From contig JARYLZ010000002.1 of NCBI GenBank assembly GCA_029907355.1, positions 32,696 through 96,695 of the forward strand: a stretch of 64,000 bases of DNA, written 5' to 3'. The stretch comes from Bacteroidota bacterium (lineage in GTDB: Bacteria > Bacteroidota > Ignavibacteria > SZUA-365). The translations under genes and the position numbers were made by a program. The notes below the pieces were generated by a model, which saw nothing but the letters and a program-made list of their open reading frames with translations, did no database searches and was not told where the DNA came from. The stretch's first letter is position 1, and the number at the start of each line of letters is the position of its first letter. Below are positions 19,277 to 27,578 of the stretch, piece by piece.

Positions 19277-20458
19277 TCAAACAACCCACACCCGCGTTTG
19301 GGGTTTGGAGAGGAAGACGGTGCGTTGTTCCGTTACCCATACGATTTCTTCTATCGTAGCGACACCGTATCCTTCGATCGGCAGGCGTGGTTCAACCGTG
19401 AAAACCTGTCCTGCTTCGACACGGCCGAATGGGAGGCGTCCATATCGATCCCAGCGCGGCATGAGACCGATCCCGCCGTCGTGGGCCGCTTTTCCGATTT
19501 GGTGCCCAAGTGCATGGGGGTACTCCGGGTATCCGTTGCTCGTGATATGTGAGCGTGCAACGTCATCCACCTTCCAAGAGATGGAGCCTGGGCGGAGTGC
19601 TTCCACCGCGGCCTTGATGGCGTCGCGGATGACCATCATGCCGCGGGTAACCTCGAGAGGCGGGCGTCGTTCACCTTTTCGTCGGATATACCACGTGCGT
19701 TGGAGATCGGAACAGTACCCGTCCACTTTCACACCGAAGTCGATGTTTAAAACATGCCCCCCTTCGATTTTTCGATTCGTGGGTCCGAAATGTGCACCGG
19801 CATGCTCGGGACCTGTGAAGACGGCGGGGCAATGTTCCGATTCCCATGCCGGCTCGAGGCCCATAGCACGAACGTGTTTCATGATGAAATCCGCAACGTC
19901 CTTTTCCGTTTTCCCCGGACCGAGAAAACCTGTGACGCGATCGAAGATGTCGAGGGTGACGGCGATCGCCTTGCGGATGCGCGAGATCTCCGCGTGTGTT
20001 TTTCTCCCTCGGAGTGCTGACACGATTCCTTCGGACGACACGATACGGTGCTCGTATTTCGTCCCTTTGAGATGGTCCATCAGGACGAGGTACAACCCAT
20101 GGGTCAAGCCGTCCGCCGTGACGGAGTCTTTCGAGAAGTTGACCGCGATCGTTCGTGGCCGAATCCTGTCGAGGATGCGGAGGAGTTCCGGCCGAATTCC
20201 TTGGACATAGGGGATGACCTCCCTGTAATGAGATTTCGATTTGATCGCTTCCACGTCCAGACTGCCTGCGATGGCGATCGTGTCCCCGCTGCGCGTGATG
20301 ATCCATGCCGTTTCCCATGTGGTGTGGTGGCCGGCGATCATCGCGAGAGCCGGATCGGGCATGGTGGCGCTTTCGCGGACGAAGGTAAGCCAGACGTCGA
20401 TCTTCTTTTCTCGGAGAATGGAAACCGCTTGGGCGATTTTTTCACGAAGGATATCCAT
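19277..20458 (-). CDS. M24-family metallopeptidase (Xaa-Pro aminopeptidase-like)
   Basis: A 393-residue pita-bread-fold peptidase. The N-terminal creatinase-like domain (~1-160) is followed by the catalytic domain with the dinuclear-metal ligands in order: Asp in NIDFGVKVDGYCSD (two Asp), His in HALGHQIG, Glu in VEPRL and Glu in IEEIVWV. The GHQIG and D-x11-D spacings fit aminopeptidase P/prolidase-type enzymes, but other M24 members cannot be excluded. Start chosen at ATG 20458; the frame runs further upstream to 20569 but would overlap hypB. It begins 35 bases after hypB and may be co-transcribed with it. Confidence 0.9.
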   Translation of the reverse strand: MDILREKIAQAVSILREKKIDVWLTFVRESATMPDPALAMIAGHHTTWETAWIITRSGDTIAIAGSLDVEAIKSKSHYREVIPYVQGIRPELLRILDRIRPRTIAVNFSKDSVTADGLTHGLYLVLMDHLKGTKYEHRIVSSEGIVSALRGRKTHAEISRIRKAIAVTLDIFDRVTGFLGPGKTEKDVADFIMKHVRAMGLEPAWESEHCPAVFTGPEHAGAHFGPTNRKIEGGHVLNIDFGVKVDGYCSDLQRTWYIRRKGERRPPLEVTRGMMVIRDAIKAAVEALRPGSISWKVDDVARSHITSNGYPEYPHALGHQIGKAAHDGGIGLMPRWDRYGRLPFGRVEAGQVFTVEPRLPIEGYGVATIEEIVWVTEQRTVFLSKPQTRVWVV

Positions 20459-20493
20459 GACGGTACGGGGGGATGGAAGGGATGGAATCCGTG

Positions 20494-21153
20494 TCAGCTG
20501 CTTCGCTGGTTTTCGACGTTGGCGAGAAGCCATCTGCACCACTCGTCTATTCCATCGCCGGTGGTGCATGACGTGCGGAAAACGAGGAGTTCCGGGTTTA
20601 CGCGCAAAGCATACTCGTGGCAGCGTTCGATGTCGAAAGGGATATAGGGGAGGAGATCCGTCTTGTTTATGATGAGAACCCTCGATTTCCGGAACACGGC
20701 AGGGTACTTGAGGGGTTTGTCCTCGCCTTCAGTCGTGCTCAGCACCGTAACCTTGACATGTTCGCCGAGATCGTACCCTGCCGGGCAGACAAGGTTCCCG
20801 ACGTTTTCGATGATGCAAAGGTCGAGCGGTGTCGGAAGTTCTGGGAGAGCGCGCTGAACCAGGCCCGCTTCGAGATGACAGAGGCCATTGGTCACGATCT
20901 GTGCGACGGGCACATCGTATGCAGCGATGCGCCTTGCGTCGTTATCCGTTTGGACATCCCCCTCGATGACGGCAACGCGGATCTTGTTTTTCAATGCTTC
21001 GAGCGTCCGCTCAAGGATACTCGTTTTCCCGCAACCGGCGGACCCGAGGAGGTTTATGGCAAACGCAGACTGTTCTGAGAAGAAGCCCCTATTCTCGGCC
21101 GCTATATCGTCGTTTTTCTTGAGAACGGCTCTTTCAACGGTGATGATTGCCAA
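20494..21153 (-). CDS. hypB: HypB-like nickel-insertion GTPase
   Basis: A 219-residue SIMIBI-class GTPase of the HypB/UreG type that uses GTP to deliver nickel into [NiFe] hydrogenase. P-loop GSAGCGKTS, switch region EGDVQTDNDARRI, the metal-site motif NGLCHLEAGLV, the ENVGNLVCPAGYDLGEH block and the NKTDLLPY specificity motif are all in order. There is no His-rich N-terminal nickel store. The start is a TTG at 21153 with a GGAGG ribosome-binding site six bases upstream. No hypA, other hyp gene, hydrogenase or urease lies in the window. An M24 peptidase follows 35 bases downstream. Confidence 0.9.
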   Translation of the reverse strand: MAIITVERAVLKKNDDIAAENRGFFSEQSAFAINLLGSAGCGKTSILERTLEALKNKIRVAVIEGDVQTDNDARRIAAYDVPVAQIVTNGLCHLEAGLVQRALPELPTPLDLCIIENVGNLVCPAGYDLGEHVKVTVLSTTEGEDKPLKYPAVFRKSRVLIINKTDLLPYIPFDIERCHEYALRVNPELLVFRTSCTTGDGIDEWCRWLLANVENQRSS

Positions 21154-21159
21154 TGGAAT

Positions 21160-21164
21160 CCTCC
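21160..21164 (-). promoter_or_regulatory. Ribosome-binding site deciding the TTG start of hypB
   Basis: GGAGG on the minus strand, six bases before the TTG at 21153-21151. No ATG gives a full-length HypB N-terminus, so this site supports the non-ATG start. Confidence 0.7.
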
Positions 21165-21382
21165 AATGATTTTCTTTTCATTCAAGATAACGAGATAGAC
21201 ATGGATTTGAAATCGGTTCCATGAGGACCATGCTCCAACGAACCGTCCTGCGCGCTTCCCTGCACCGGTTGTATCACGAGGCGTGTATCACGAACGGAGA
21301 TCGACAGACTCGCTGTCGTTCTGCGTTATGAAAACGGTTTTCAGGATTTCAAGCCGAGAAAAGAACGACGTGTCGTGGTATC

Positions 21383-22549
21383 TCAGCGGGAGGACTCGAC
21401 CGAAGATTCGAGATCCTCTTGCGTGTCCCTTTCTTCGAAGAGGAGGATGACCCCGTCGTCTGCAAAAGAACCCCGGTCGGGGTTATCGGAATCACGATTT
21501 GCCGGATCTGCCGGTTCGATTCGAAGCTGCGTTTCGCGGACACCCTTTGCCGCGAGGTAATGTTTCACCACCGTCGCTCTTTGCCAACCCAGCGTTTTTT
21601 CACTCTCCTCATTGTCCTGGACGTTTGAAATGCTGGTGATCGTACAGAGAAACCCGTCGACCTCTCTCCATGCATCGGCGAGCGAGTCCAGAAAAGCGCA
21701 TGCTTCCGGTGCGAGATCTGCTGTTTCCCCGATGAATTTCACCTGTCCGAGGACGAGAGTGGTATCCGGTGGTTGTCTCTTCGATGGGGGTAGAGGATCC
21801 ATGTCGATGACTTTACTTCGCGTCGCGATTACCGATGCAATGCTTTCGCCGATATGCATCGAGACCCCGAGAGAGAGCATCTCAAAGTTGTCGTTTTTCC
21901 AATCGAGTGTGCGTGAGACGATCCCGTCAAGACGGTCCGAAAGCGTGACGGAACGCTCCAGTGTGACAACGATGTCAAACCGTCTGTCCGGCGTGCAGCG
22001 TAAACCCACCCTCAAAGGAAACCAGAGGCACAGATTCGCCTCGGATCCGGTGATGGTCCCGAGTGGACGAACATCCTCCGTCGATCGACCTGCCCGGCTC
22101 CCGTAGAAGATGAGACCTCCACCGAGGGAGAGAAAAGGTCGAAACAGAGGGGTAGGATACAATTCCCCGATAATGGAAAAACTGAGAGGGAATGCAGATG
22201 TTTTAAAAGAATATGTTGAGAGATCCGCTTCGAGTGCACGATAGCCTGCGGTCATTTCCGTTTGAACCAACACGAAGGGGAATCGTGCACCTTCGACATG
22301 AATCGTCGTCGTGAGAAACACATCGCCGCCACCGGAATACTGAAGGGGTGAGTTCTTCAACTTCAAGCCGTGACCGATGTCCCCCTCGAACCCTACGATC
22401 CCGACGCGGTACCCGAGACTTTTCAATCCGCGAACCTCCCCCCTCTCACCGGAAGAAGGGAAAGCACCGCCCCGTGATTGGGGGAACGCCGTCGATATTG
22501 CAATCAATAGGATAACAAGGGAAGCCGAAAGTTCTTTACGGAAGTCCAT
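21383..22549 (-). CDS. OmpA-type outer-membrane protein with a degenerate peptidoglycan-binding domain
   Basis: A 388-residue protein. The start at ATG 22549 (M-D-F-R-K) leads into a signal peptide ending AISTAFPQ. An N-terminal beta-barrel region (~50-250) contains VTLERSVTLSDRLDGIV and LDWKNDNFEMLSLGV, almost residue-for-residue like the neighbour at 23553, so the two are paralogues. The C-terminal ~100 residues resemble an OmpA peptidoglycan-binding domain (WQRATVVKHYLAAKGV) but lack the G-H-T-D loop and most of the NxxLSxxRA helix. The calcium-binding TSP3 linker of the paralogue is also missing. Wall binding may therefore be lost or changed. Confidence 0.75.
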   Translation of the reverse strand: MDFRKELSASLVILLIAISTAFPQSRGGAFPSSGERGEVRGLKSLGYRVGIVGFEGDIGHGLKLKNSPLQYSGGGDVFLTTTIHVEGARFPFVLVQTEMTAGYRALEADLSTYSFKTSAFPLSFSIIGELYPTPLFRPFLSLGGGLIFYGSRAGRSTEDVRPLGTITGSEANLCLWFPLRVGLRCTPDRRFDIVVTLERSVTLSDRLDGIVSRTLDWKNDNFEMLSLGVSMHIGESIASVIATRSKVIDMDPLPPSKRQPPDTTLVLGQVKFIGETADLAPEACAFLDSLADAWREVDGFLCTITSISNVQDNEESEKTLGWQRATVVKHYLAAKGVRETQLRIEPADPANRDSDNPDRGSFADDGVILLFEERDTQEDLESSVESSR

Positions 22550-22739
22550 AGTACAGGAAAAATTGTTTTGTCCGATGAGCTCAAAAACCATACCTCCCCT
22601 TTAGGAATTTCATAAAAACAGCTTTCTTAATCCTTTATTTTGGAGCGGGAGCAAGATGGGTTGAAATATATTCATGCCCCGTGCTTGTCGAGAGAAATAT
22701 TTTCATCGACGAACAAATGAAACCAAAGGAAAAGCAAAG

Positions 22740-22768
22740 AAAAACCCGCCTGTCGAGGGCGGGTTTTT
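22740..22768. terminator. Bidirectional hairpin terminator
   Basis: An 11-bp perfect stem (AAAAACCCGCC, 22740-22750; GGCGGGTTTTT, 22758-22768) with a seven-base loop, A-tract on one side and T-tract on the other. It ends the minus-strand gene at 22791-23294 and separates it from the next OmpA-type gene. Confidence 0.88.
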
Positions 22769-22790
22769 ATCGAAAGCTGGAGATACGGAT

Positions 22791-23294
22791 TCAAGGACGG
22801 AAAAGTGCGTAGGAATCTTTTAGATTTCCCATAAAAATGAACGCACCTTTGATAAACCTTCCAGTTATTTTGATCCATCCGTCACTGTCATTACGAACGC
22901 CTTTGACTAAGACCTCCCCTTTCGTGACGTTTTGGATACAGACGAGCTTACTTCGAGGTGGCACGTTGAAGGAATACGAGGCGTCCCTGGTGGGATGTAA
23001 AGGAAGGGGACGAATACGGACCGGATCCGTGAAGATGATATAGATTCTGAAGGTGTTGCCGCTGCGAAGAAAATCCCCTTCCTGAATGAAGGCCTGTTTT
23101 TCCGCTTCCGTAAGGAGGTCGGGCTCTCCGACTACCATTATGCTTGGGCTCTCTATCATCGTGTAACCGATTTCATCGGAATGAATGAGCTCAAGGTCCT
23201 TCGATTCCGTCCTTTGGGCTTTTGCCCAATGGGCGCCTATCGAAAGGATGAAAAAGAAAAGAAAACTGAAACTTCGTGTCATTCTGGTATCCAT
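22791..23294 (-). CDS. Secreted hypothetical protein between two OmpA paralogues
   Basis: A 167-residue protein with a signal peptide (FSFLFFFILSIGAHWAKAQ). The mature part has DEIGYTMIESPSIMVVGEP and ends with GAFIFMGNLKDSYALFRP. Strand-like content is high, with no cysteines beyond one, no lipobox and no recognisable domain. The start is ATG 23294 or the second ATG at 23282. It ends 23 bases before a strong terminator. Its position between two related outer-membrane genes suggests an envelope role, but that is inference. Confidence 0.6.
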   Translation of the reverse strand: MDTRMTRSFSFLFFFILSIGAHWAKAQRTESKDLELIHSDEIGYTMIESPSIMVVGEPDLLTEAEKQAFIQEGDFLRSGNTFRIYIIFTDPVRIRPLPLHPTRDASYSFNVPPRSKLVCIQNVTKGEVLVKGVRNDSDGWIKITGRFIKGAFIFMGNLKDSYALFRP

Positions 23295-23538
23295 TTCTCA
23301 CAACCTTTTCGCATCTCGAGCACTAGCCTGAGCACAAATACAATGCCATATATTGACCCTGATGGAATTTGAGGAATCAGAGCTTCTCCCCGAAAATCGC
23401 ATTGTACAAGTCCGATACAAAATCAACCTACATCTTTTTTCTGAACAATCAAACAGAGACGACTCGGGAAGATGTTCCGAGAGATCAGATGAAGAAGATC
23501 TTTTTCGAAAGAGAAGACCGGAACATGGGGAAGAAACG

Positions 23539-23556
23539 GTGATGGGCCGCCATCAC
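23539..23556 (-). terminator. Weak hairpin over the stop of the OmpA gene
   Basis: A 7-bp perfect inverted repeat (GTGATGG, 23539-23545; CCATCAC, 23550-23556) that includes the TGA of the minus-strand gene. The following minus-strand sequence is C- and T-mixed rather than a clean T-run, so it is a weak terminator candidate. Confidence 0.3.
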
Positions 23557-25031
23557 TCCCCGATTTCTGTTATCCGGATTTCTATTCTCCTATTTCTCTG
23601 CCTTCCCTCAGGTGTCCCGTTAGGCGCAATAGGTTGCGTGGGACCGAATCCTTTCGTGGATATCCTGGCGGGTTCGATACCCTTGGAGACAAGGTGGCTC
23701 TTGACCGCTTCGGCGCGTTCGAGGGAAAGTTGAATGTTCCTCTCATAAGATCCCGTGCTGTCGGTGTGGCCGCGGATCTCGATATGCACTTTGGGGTTCG
23801 ATCGAAGACTCTGAGAGACCTTGTCCAGAATCGGATATGATTTCGGTAAGAGAACGGCTTTCCCCATCTCGAACTCGATATTCTCTATGACGAGAATTTC
23901 ACCGAGACGGTGGAAGATGAGTTCCCCTCGCTCGGTTTCGTCCGGGCACCCGTCCTCGTCTTTGAAGTTGTTGAAAGTCTCCGCTTCCTTGGGGCAGTCG
24001 TCCATCCCGTCGCTGATCCCGTCCTTGTCCGTATCTCGGTCTACCGGGTTTGTGCCGATAGCGATCTCCCGCCCGTCTGTCAGCCCATCTCCGTCCGTAT
24101 CCGCAAGGAGCGGGTTGGTCCTTTGCCGGAAGACCTCTTCGCCGTCCTCAAGCCCGTCGCCGTCGGTGTCCCTCCTGGATGGGTCGGTGTGGTAGAGGGC
24201 GATTTCCTCATCATCAGAAATCCCGTCCCTATCTGTATCCTCCGTCCTGTTCTTCTCATCGAGCATTTCCAGAGGGGTCGCGATGACGTCTCCGTAGGGG
24301 TCCTTCGCTTTTTTCCCAAGGAAGTATACGGTGAGACCGATCATGAGGGTCTCAAAGTTGTCGTTCATCCAATCGAGATCTTTCGTGACGATGCCGTCGA
24401 TGCGGTCGGAAAGGGTAATAGACCGTTCGAGGGATATGTGAAAATCCACGGAAGGAGAGGACGCGAAACGCAAACCGATCCGCAGGGGAAGCCAGAACGC
24501 CGCATTCCGCTCAGCAGGGACGGCCTGGTCGACCCGGGTGCCAACGAGCCTGGAGCGCAGGATGTTCGACTCGTATGGCAGAGCTCCCATACCGCCGGAC
24601 ACGAAAGGCCGAATCGACGAGGCAGAATAGAACTCGATCGTCAAGGAAACGCTCACGGGGAATGCGCGTGTGCGGAACTCGTACGAGGGGTGCGAGGCCT
24701 TCAACACACGATAACCGGCCGAGGCTTCCAACCCGAAACGCATGGCGTTGTCGCCCTGGACCGCTTGCCAGAGACGTGCATGAAAAAGGAGGTCGCCTCC
24801 TGCATGGAACGGTGTGCGTGTCCCGCTGAAATCCAATTCGTTCTTGACGTCTCCGCTGAAATGGACGACCCCGCCACGAACCCCGATGCCGGTTCTGCCG
24901 CGCGAAGCGTAACGCTCTTCCCCTGTCGATGATGTGTCCTGCTGGGCATGCAAGACCGCGCAGTGGATCGAAAGGCACGCAAAGATCGCGCCGAGGATGC
25001 CGAACAGGCGAAGCCATGGTTGTGTCAACAT
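23553..25031 (-). CDS. OmpA-family protein with N-terminal barrel and calcium-binding TSP3 repeats
   Basis: A 492-residue outer-membrane protein. Start chosen at ATG 25031, which leads directly into a signal peptide ([21 protein letters not shown]); a GTG nine codons earlier is possible. An ~8-stranded barrel region (~50-250) is followed by four thrombospondin type-3-like calcium repeats ([48 protein letters not shown]). The C-terminal OmpA domain is intact: [52 protein letters not shown] and RQRNRRIEI. It should tether the outer membrane to peptidoglycan. It is a paralogue of the gene at 21383. Confidence 0.9.
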   Translation of the reverse strand: MLTQPWLRLFGILGAIFACLSIHCAVLHAQQDTSSTGEERYASRGRTGIGVRGGVVHFSGDVKNELDFSGTRTPFHAGGDLLFHARLWQAVQGDNAMRFGLEASAGYRVLKASHPSYEFRTRAFPVSVSLTIEFYSASSIRPFVSGGMGALPYESNILRSRLVGTRVDQAVPAERNAAFWLPLRIGLRFASSPSVDFHISLERSITLSDRIDGIVTKDLDWMNDNFETLMIGLTVYFLGKKAKDPYGDVIATPLEMLDEKNRTEDTDRDGISDDEEIALYHTDPSRRDTDGDGLEDGEEVFRQRTNPLLADTDGDGLTDGREIAIGTNPVDRDTDKDGISDGMDDCPKEAETFNNFKDEDGCPDETERGELIFHRLGEILVIENIEFEMGKAVLLPKSYPILDKVSQSLRSNPKVHIEIRGHTDSTGSYERNIQLSLERAEAVKSHLVSKGIEPARISTKGFGPTQPIAPNGTPEGRQRNRRIEIRITEIGE

Positions 25032-25152
25032 ATTGCGCACGACGGGATTGTCCTTCACACCCGCATGTATCTTCCCCGTTTCATATCTCGACGTTCAGGG
25101 CGGATAGGCAGCGGAAGTTAGGCAGACACGGGGAGAAAAGCACGGGGGCGGG

Positions 25153-25791
25153 TCAACCACCCAAAGCACCGATGACGGCAGTCACGTCGTTCGGTAGGCA
25201 GATGAGACGCTGGCCGGCTGCACCGATGGCGGGATGAGCGGTACAGATCCGGTGGGGGCAACGCGATTCCACGATGGAGAAACGCCTCGAACGCACGGCG
25301 AGGCGCATCACCCCCCTGTCTCCTTCGATATCGAACGTGCCGTCGTCGGTCAAGGGAAGGGATAGGAGAACACGGTCTCGGTGCGAGACGAGAACGCAGG
25401 CAGCGGAGGGGGGTAATGAGTTCGCGAAGCGGAGAACAAGCGGGTCCCGCTGCGGTGCGCCCAGATCGAGCCTTCTTTCGATTTCGTTCAATACCCTATC
25501 GAAACGCGAGATACCCCGCTTGTGGTCACGACGCACGTTGTTCTCGTACAGGACGAGTCCTCCCGGGAAATACCCTTCAAGCATGCTGGATTTCAAGCGA
25601 ATTATCCCGTTCCCGAAGAAAGGACCCAGCAAGTCGTGGACGAGCGCTTCTGCGGCGGAAGGTTGTCCTGTGATGATTGTCAGGTCTAATACGGTGGACC
25701 GCACTGCGGAGGGTACAACGGCTTGTGCGGATTTTATCACCGCATCGCGGAGACCGGAGAGAGATGTGATGAAAAAACGGCGCCGATCCAC
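25153..25791 (-). CDS. Protein with C-terminal NusG domain II (NusG_II-like)
   Basis: A 212-residue protein. The last ~65 residues match a stand-alone NusG domain II (PF07009-like): a basic strand (RLAVRSRRFSIVES), the paired-cysteine motif CPHRICTAHPAI, then RLICLPNDVTAVI. In other bacteria this domain is exported or membrane-anchored and of unknown function; it is not the KOW domain of the elongation factor. The first ~140 residues (ITGQPSAAEALVHDLLGPFF, RGISRFDRVLNEIERRL) are not recognised. It starts with two Arg-rich clusters but has no clear signal peptide. Start is GTG 25791, without an obvious ribosome-binding site. Confidence 0.65.
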   Translation of the reverse strand: MDRRRFFITSLSGLRDAVIKSAQAVVPSAVRSTVLDLTIITGQPSAAEALVHDLLGPFFGNGIIRLKSSMLEGYFPGGLVLYENNVRRDHKRGISRFDRVLNEIERRLDLGAPQRDPLVLRFANSLPPSAACVLVSHRDRVLLSLPLTDDGTFDIEGDRGVMRLAVRSRRFSIVESRCPHRICTAHPAIGAAGQRLICLPNDVTAVIGALGG

Positions 25792-26206
25792 ACGGGAAAT
25801 CTAGCTTTTCGCCGGAACACTATAAACAAGCGACACGACGAGTCGCTCGTGAACGTGGAAGGGGAAAGGTGCGAAGGACTTTGAACATCGTTTCCTCCCG
25901 AATGGGGAAAGTATCGTCCGGCGGTGATGTTCAGGGAAGAGGGAAATTCCCTGAGTGAACCTGCGGAATGCTTGACTTGAATAGGGATGGTCAGTACCTT
26001 TCACCCCCGGTTTCAAAGAAATAAAAGCATCCGAAAGGGGTCTGTCACGAAACACTTCGAGACGCGACGCAATGATGTATTTCGGCAGCGTGACCTGCCG
26101 CGTGCCCCCGTGAAAAGATCGACCGAGTGAGTCGAAACACATAGCCGTATGTCCTACGAGAACGGCGAAACGCATCAATCCCAACCACAACAAAAAGGAG
26201 TGACCC
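25792..26206. other. Gene-free spacer, 415 bases
   Basis: Upstream region of both the NusG_II gene (minus) and the DUF4282 gene (plus). A 201-codon minus-strand frame covers most of it but is largely the antisense of the DUF4282 gene and lacks a start signal. A palindrome AGGGAA-A-TTCCCT lies near 25940-25970. Nothing else recognised. Confidence 0.3.
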
Positions 26207-26470
26207 ATGAACGAGTTTTGGTCTTTCGAGAAGATGATCACCCCGACCATCATCAAGATCCTGTTCTGGATCGGCATCGTTCTCTGCGTCATTATCGGAA
26301 TCTTGGTGATGACCAAGGGTGATATCCTAATCCTGGGGGGTCTTCTCATCATCATTCTGGGACCGATCGTGTGGAGAGTGTACTGCGAGCTCCTCATGGT
26401 CATCTTCAGTATTAATGACCACCTGCGTCAGATCAAGCATAACACGGCACCGCCCAGCCAAGGGATGTGA
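26207..26470 (+). CDS. DUF4282-family small membrane protein
   Basis: An 87-residue inner-membrane protein with two transmembrane helices (IIKILFWIGIVLCVIIGILVM and ILILGGLLIIILGPIVWRVY) separated by a short KGD turn, followed by EILMVIFSI-like LLMVIFSINDHLRQI and a polar tail. The F-x-x-M-I-T-P-x-I-I-K start and the PIVWRVYCELL helix are characteristic of DUF4282. An AAAGGAG ribosome-binding site precedes ATG 26207. It sits next to two other small membrane proteins (DUF2752 and TM2). Function unknown. Confidence 0.8.
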   Translation: MNEFWSFEKMITPTIIKILFWIGIVLCVIIGILVMTKGDILILGGLLIIILGPIVWRVYCELLMVIFSINDHLRQIKHNTAPPSQGM

Positions 26471-26578
26471 GCCTTGGCCGTGTCCGCGGAGCGAGCCCTG
26501 TGAAAGCCGGCATCGCTTCCGCGCCCACGCGTTGTTGAAGTGGTGAGGGAAGAGGGCGGTGGAAGGCCCTCGAAGAGA

Positions 26579-27040
26579 ATGGCACAACAACATCAAGGGG
26601 GGGTGAGTGCCTCGGTAAAGAGTGTTTCGAGCAACCTCTTCTTCTCGCGGTATTACGCCCTAGCTGTTCTCGTCCTCGCACTCGTCGGGTTAGGGTGGGT
26701 GTACCTCTTCGATCCGGCACGGGATCATGTGTTCATCCCGTGCCTTTTCCATCTCTGCACGGGTTTCTCGTGCCCGGGTTGCGGGATGCAGAGAGCGGCA
26801 CATTCCCTTCTCCACGGGGAGCTGAGGACGGCTTTCATGGAGAATCCTCTGATCTTCGTTGTGTTTCCCTTGTCCGGTTACCTGTTCACATCGTGGTTCG
26901 TCCGGAACATGAGCGGCCGCAGAATACCGGATATACACGTTCCCCGCGTTCTCCTCGTCCTCGCCGTCATTCTTGTTCTCGTATATTGGGTTGTTCGGAA
27001 CTTTCCCCAAATCGCAGGCTTCATCCGAATCTTTTCTTAA
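26579..27040 (+). CDS. DUF2752-family membrane protein
   Basis: A 153-residue protein. Start chosen at ATG 26579, because the frame extends upstream to a GTG at 26540 with low-complexity sequence. Three predicted membrane helices are present: LAVLVLALVGLGWVYLF, the segment after the CPGCGMQRA motif, and VLLVLAVILVLVYWVV. The Cys-Pro-Gly-Cys-Gly-Met motif near residue 60 is the DUF2752 signature; the pair of cysteines may bind a metal, a lipid or a disulphide partner. In Bacteroidota relatives this family is often next to a TM2-domain gene, as here. Function unknown. Confidence 0.82.
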   Translation: MAQQHQGGVSASVKSVSSNLFFSRYYALAVLVLALVGLGWVYLFDPARDHVFIPCLFHLCTGFSCPGCGMQRAAHSLLHGELRTAFMENPLIFVVFPLSGYLFTSWFVRNMSGRRIPDIHVPRVLLVLAVILVLVYWVVRNFPQIAGFIRIFS

Positions 27041-27112
27041 AAGACCGAAGTCGGCGGCCGAATGCACTTCAAGCGAGGCCGAGACCATCACCCTTTCCAG
27101 AGAGGAGGATTC

Positions 27113-27469
27113 ATGTACAATATCTACCAACTTCTCCCGATGCTCGAAGACGATGAGGCGGCATACATCTCGGGTCTGGTGCGAGACATGACGGATGAGC
27201 AGGCGCGGATGTTCGCGCAGGTTTATGCCAGCAGGAGGAGGGATCCGCAAACCATTCTCCTTACAGCGCTCATCGGTTTCATTCTCGTGGCGGGTGTTCA
27301 CCGTTTCCTGATGAACCAGGTGGGGATGGGGCTTCTCTACCTTTTTACGGGCGGGTTGTGCGCCATCGGCACCATAGTTGACCTGGTCCGCCACAAAACG
27401 CTCGCTTTCGAGTACAACATCAAGCTCGCTTCGCAGATCGCCATGATGGTCCGCGGGGCGGCACGTTGA
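27113..27469 (+). CDS. TM2-domain membrane protein
   Basis: A 118-residue protein beginning at ATG 27113, which follows a strong AGAGGAGG ribosome-binding site; the longer frame from 27062 has no such signal. The N-terminal ~45 residues are cytoplasmic and acidic (MLEDDEAAYISG). The TM2 module follows, with two helices and a central turn: ALIGFILVAGVHRFLM, GMGLLYLFTGGLCAIGTIVDLV. The G-x-H-x-F helix start is canonical. It follows the DUF2752 gene by 72 bases, and the pair is probably co-expressed. Role unknown; TM2 domains occur in many signalling and cell-surface proteins. Confidence 0.82.
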   Translation: MYNIYQLLPMLEDDEAAYISGLVRDMTDEQARMFAQVYASRRRDPQTILLTALIGFILVAGVHRFLMNQVGMGLLYLFTGGLCAIGTIVDLVRHKTLAFEYNIKLASQIAMMVRGAAR

Positions 27470-27533
27470 CAATCCGGGCGCGGTCCCTTCAAGCCGGTAA
27501 ATCATCTTTGGTTTTCGCTCCCATTGCCGCTAG

Positions 27534-27547
27534 ATTGATAGTTCAAT
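27534..27547. promoter_or_regulatory. Short dyad upstream of uvrA (possible operator)
   Basis: A perfect 5-4-5 inverted repeat, ATTGA-TAGT-TCAAT, centred 38 bases before the uvrA start. uvrA is under SOS (LexA) control in many bacteria, but I know of no LexA box of this form, so this is only a candidate. Confidence 0.25.
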
Positions 27548-27578
27548 ACTGTCGATACGGCGGTCTTGGCGGGAGCGG

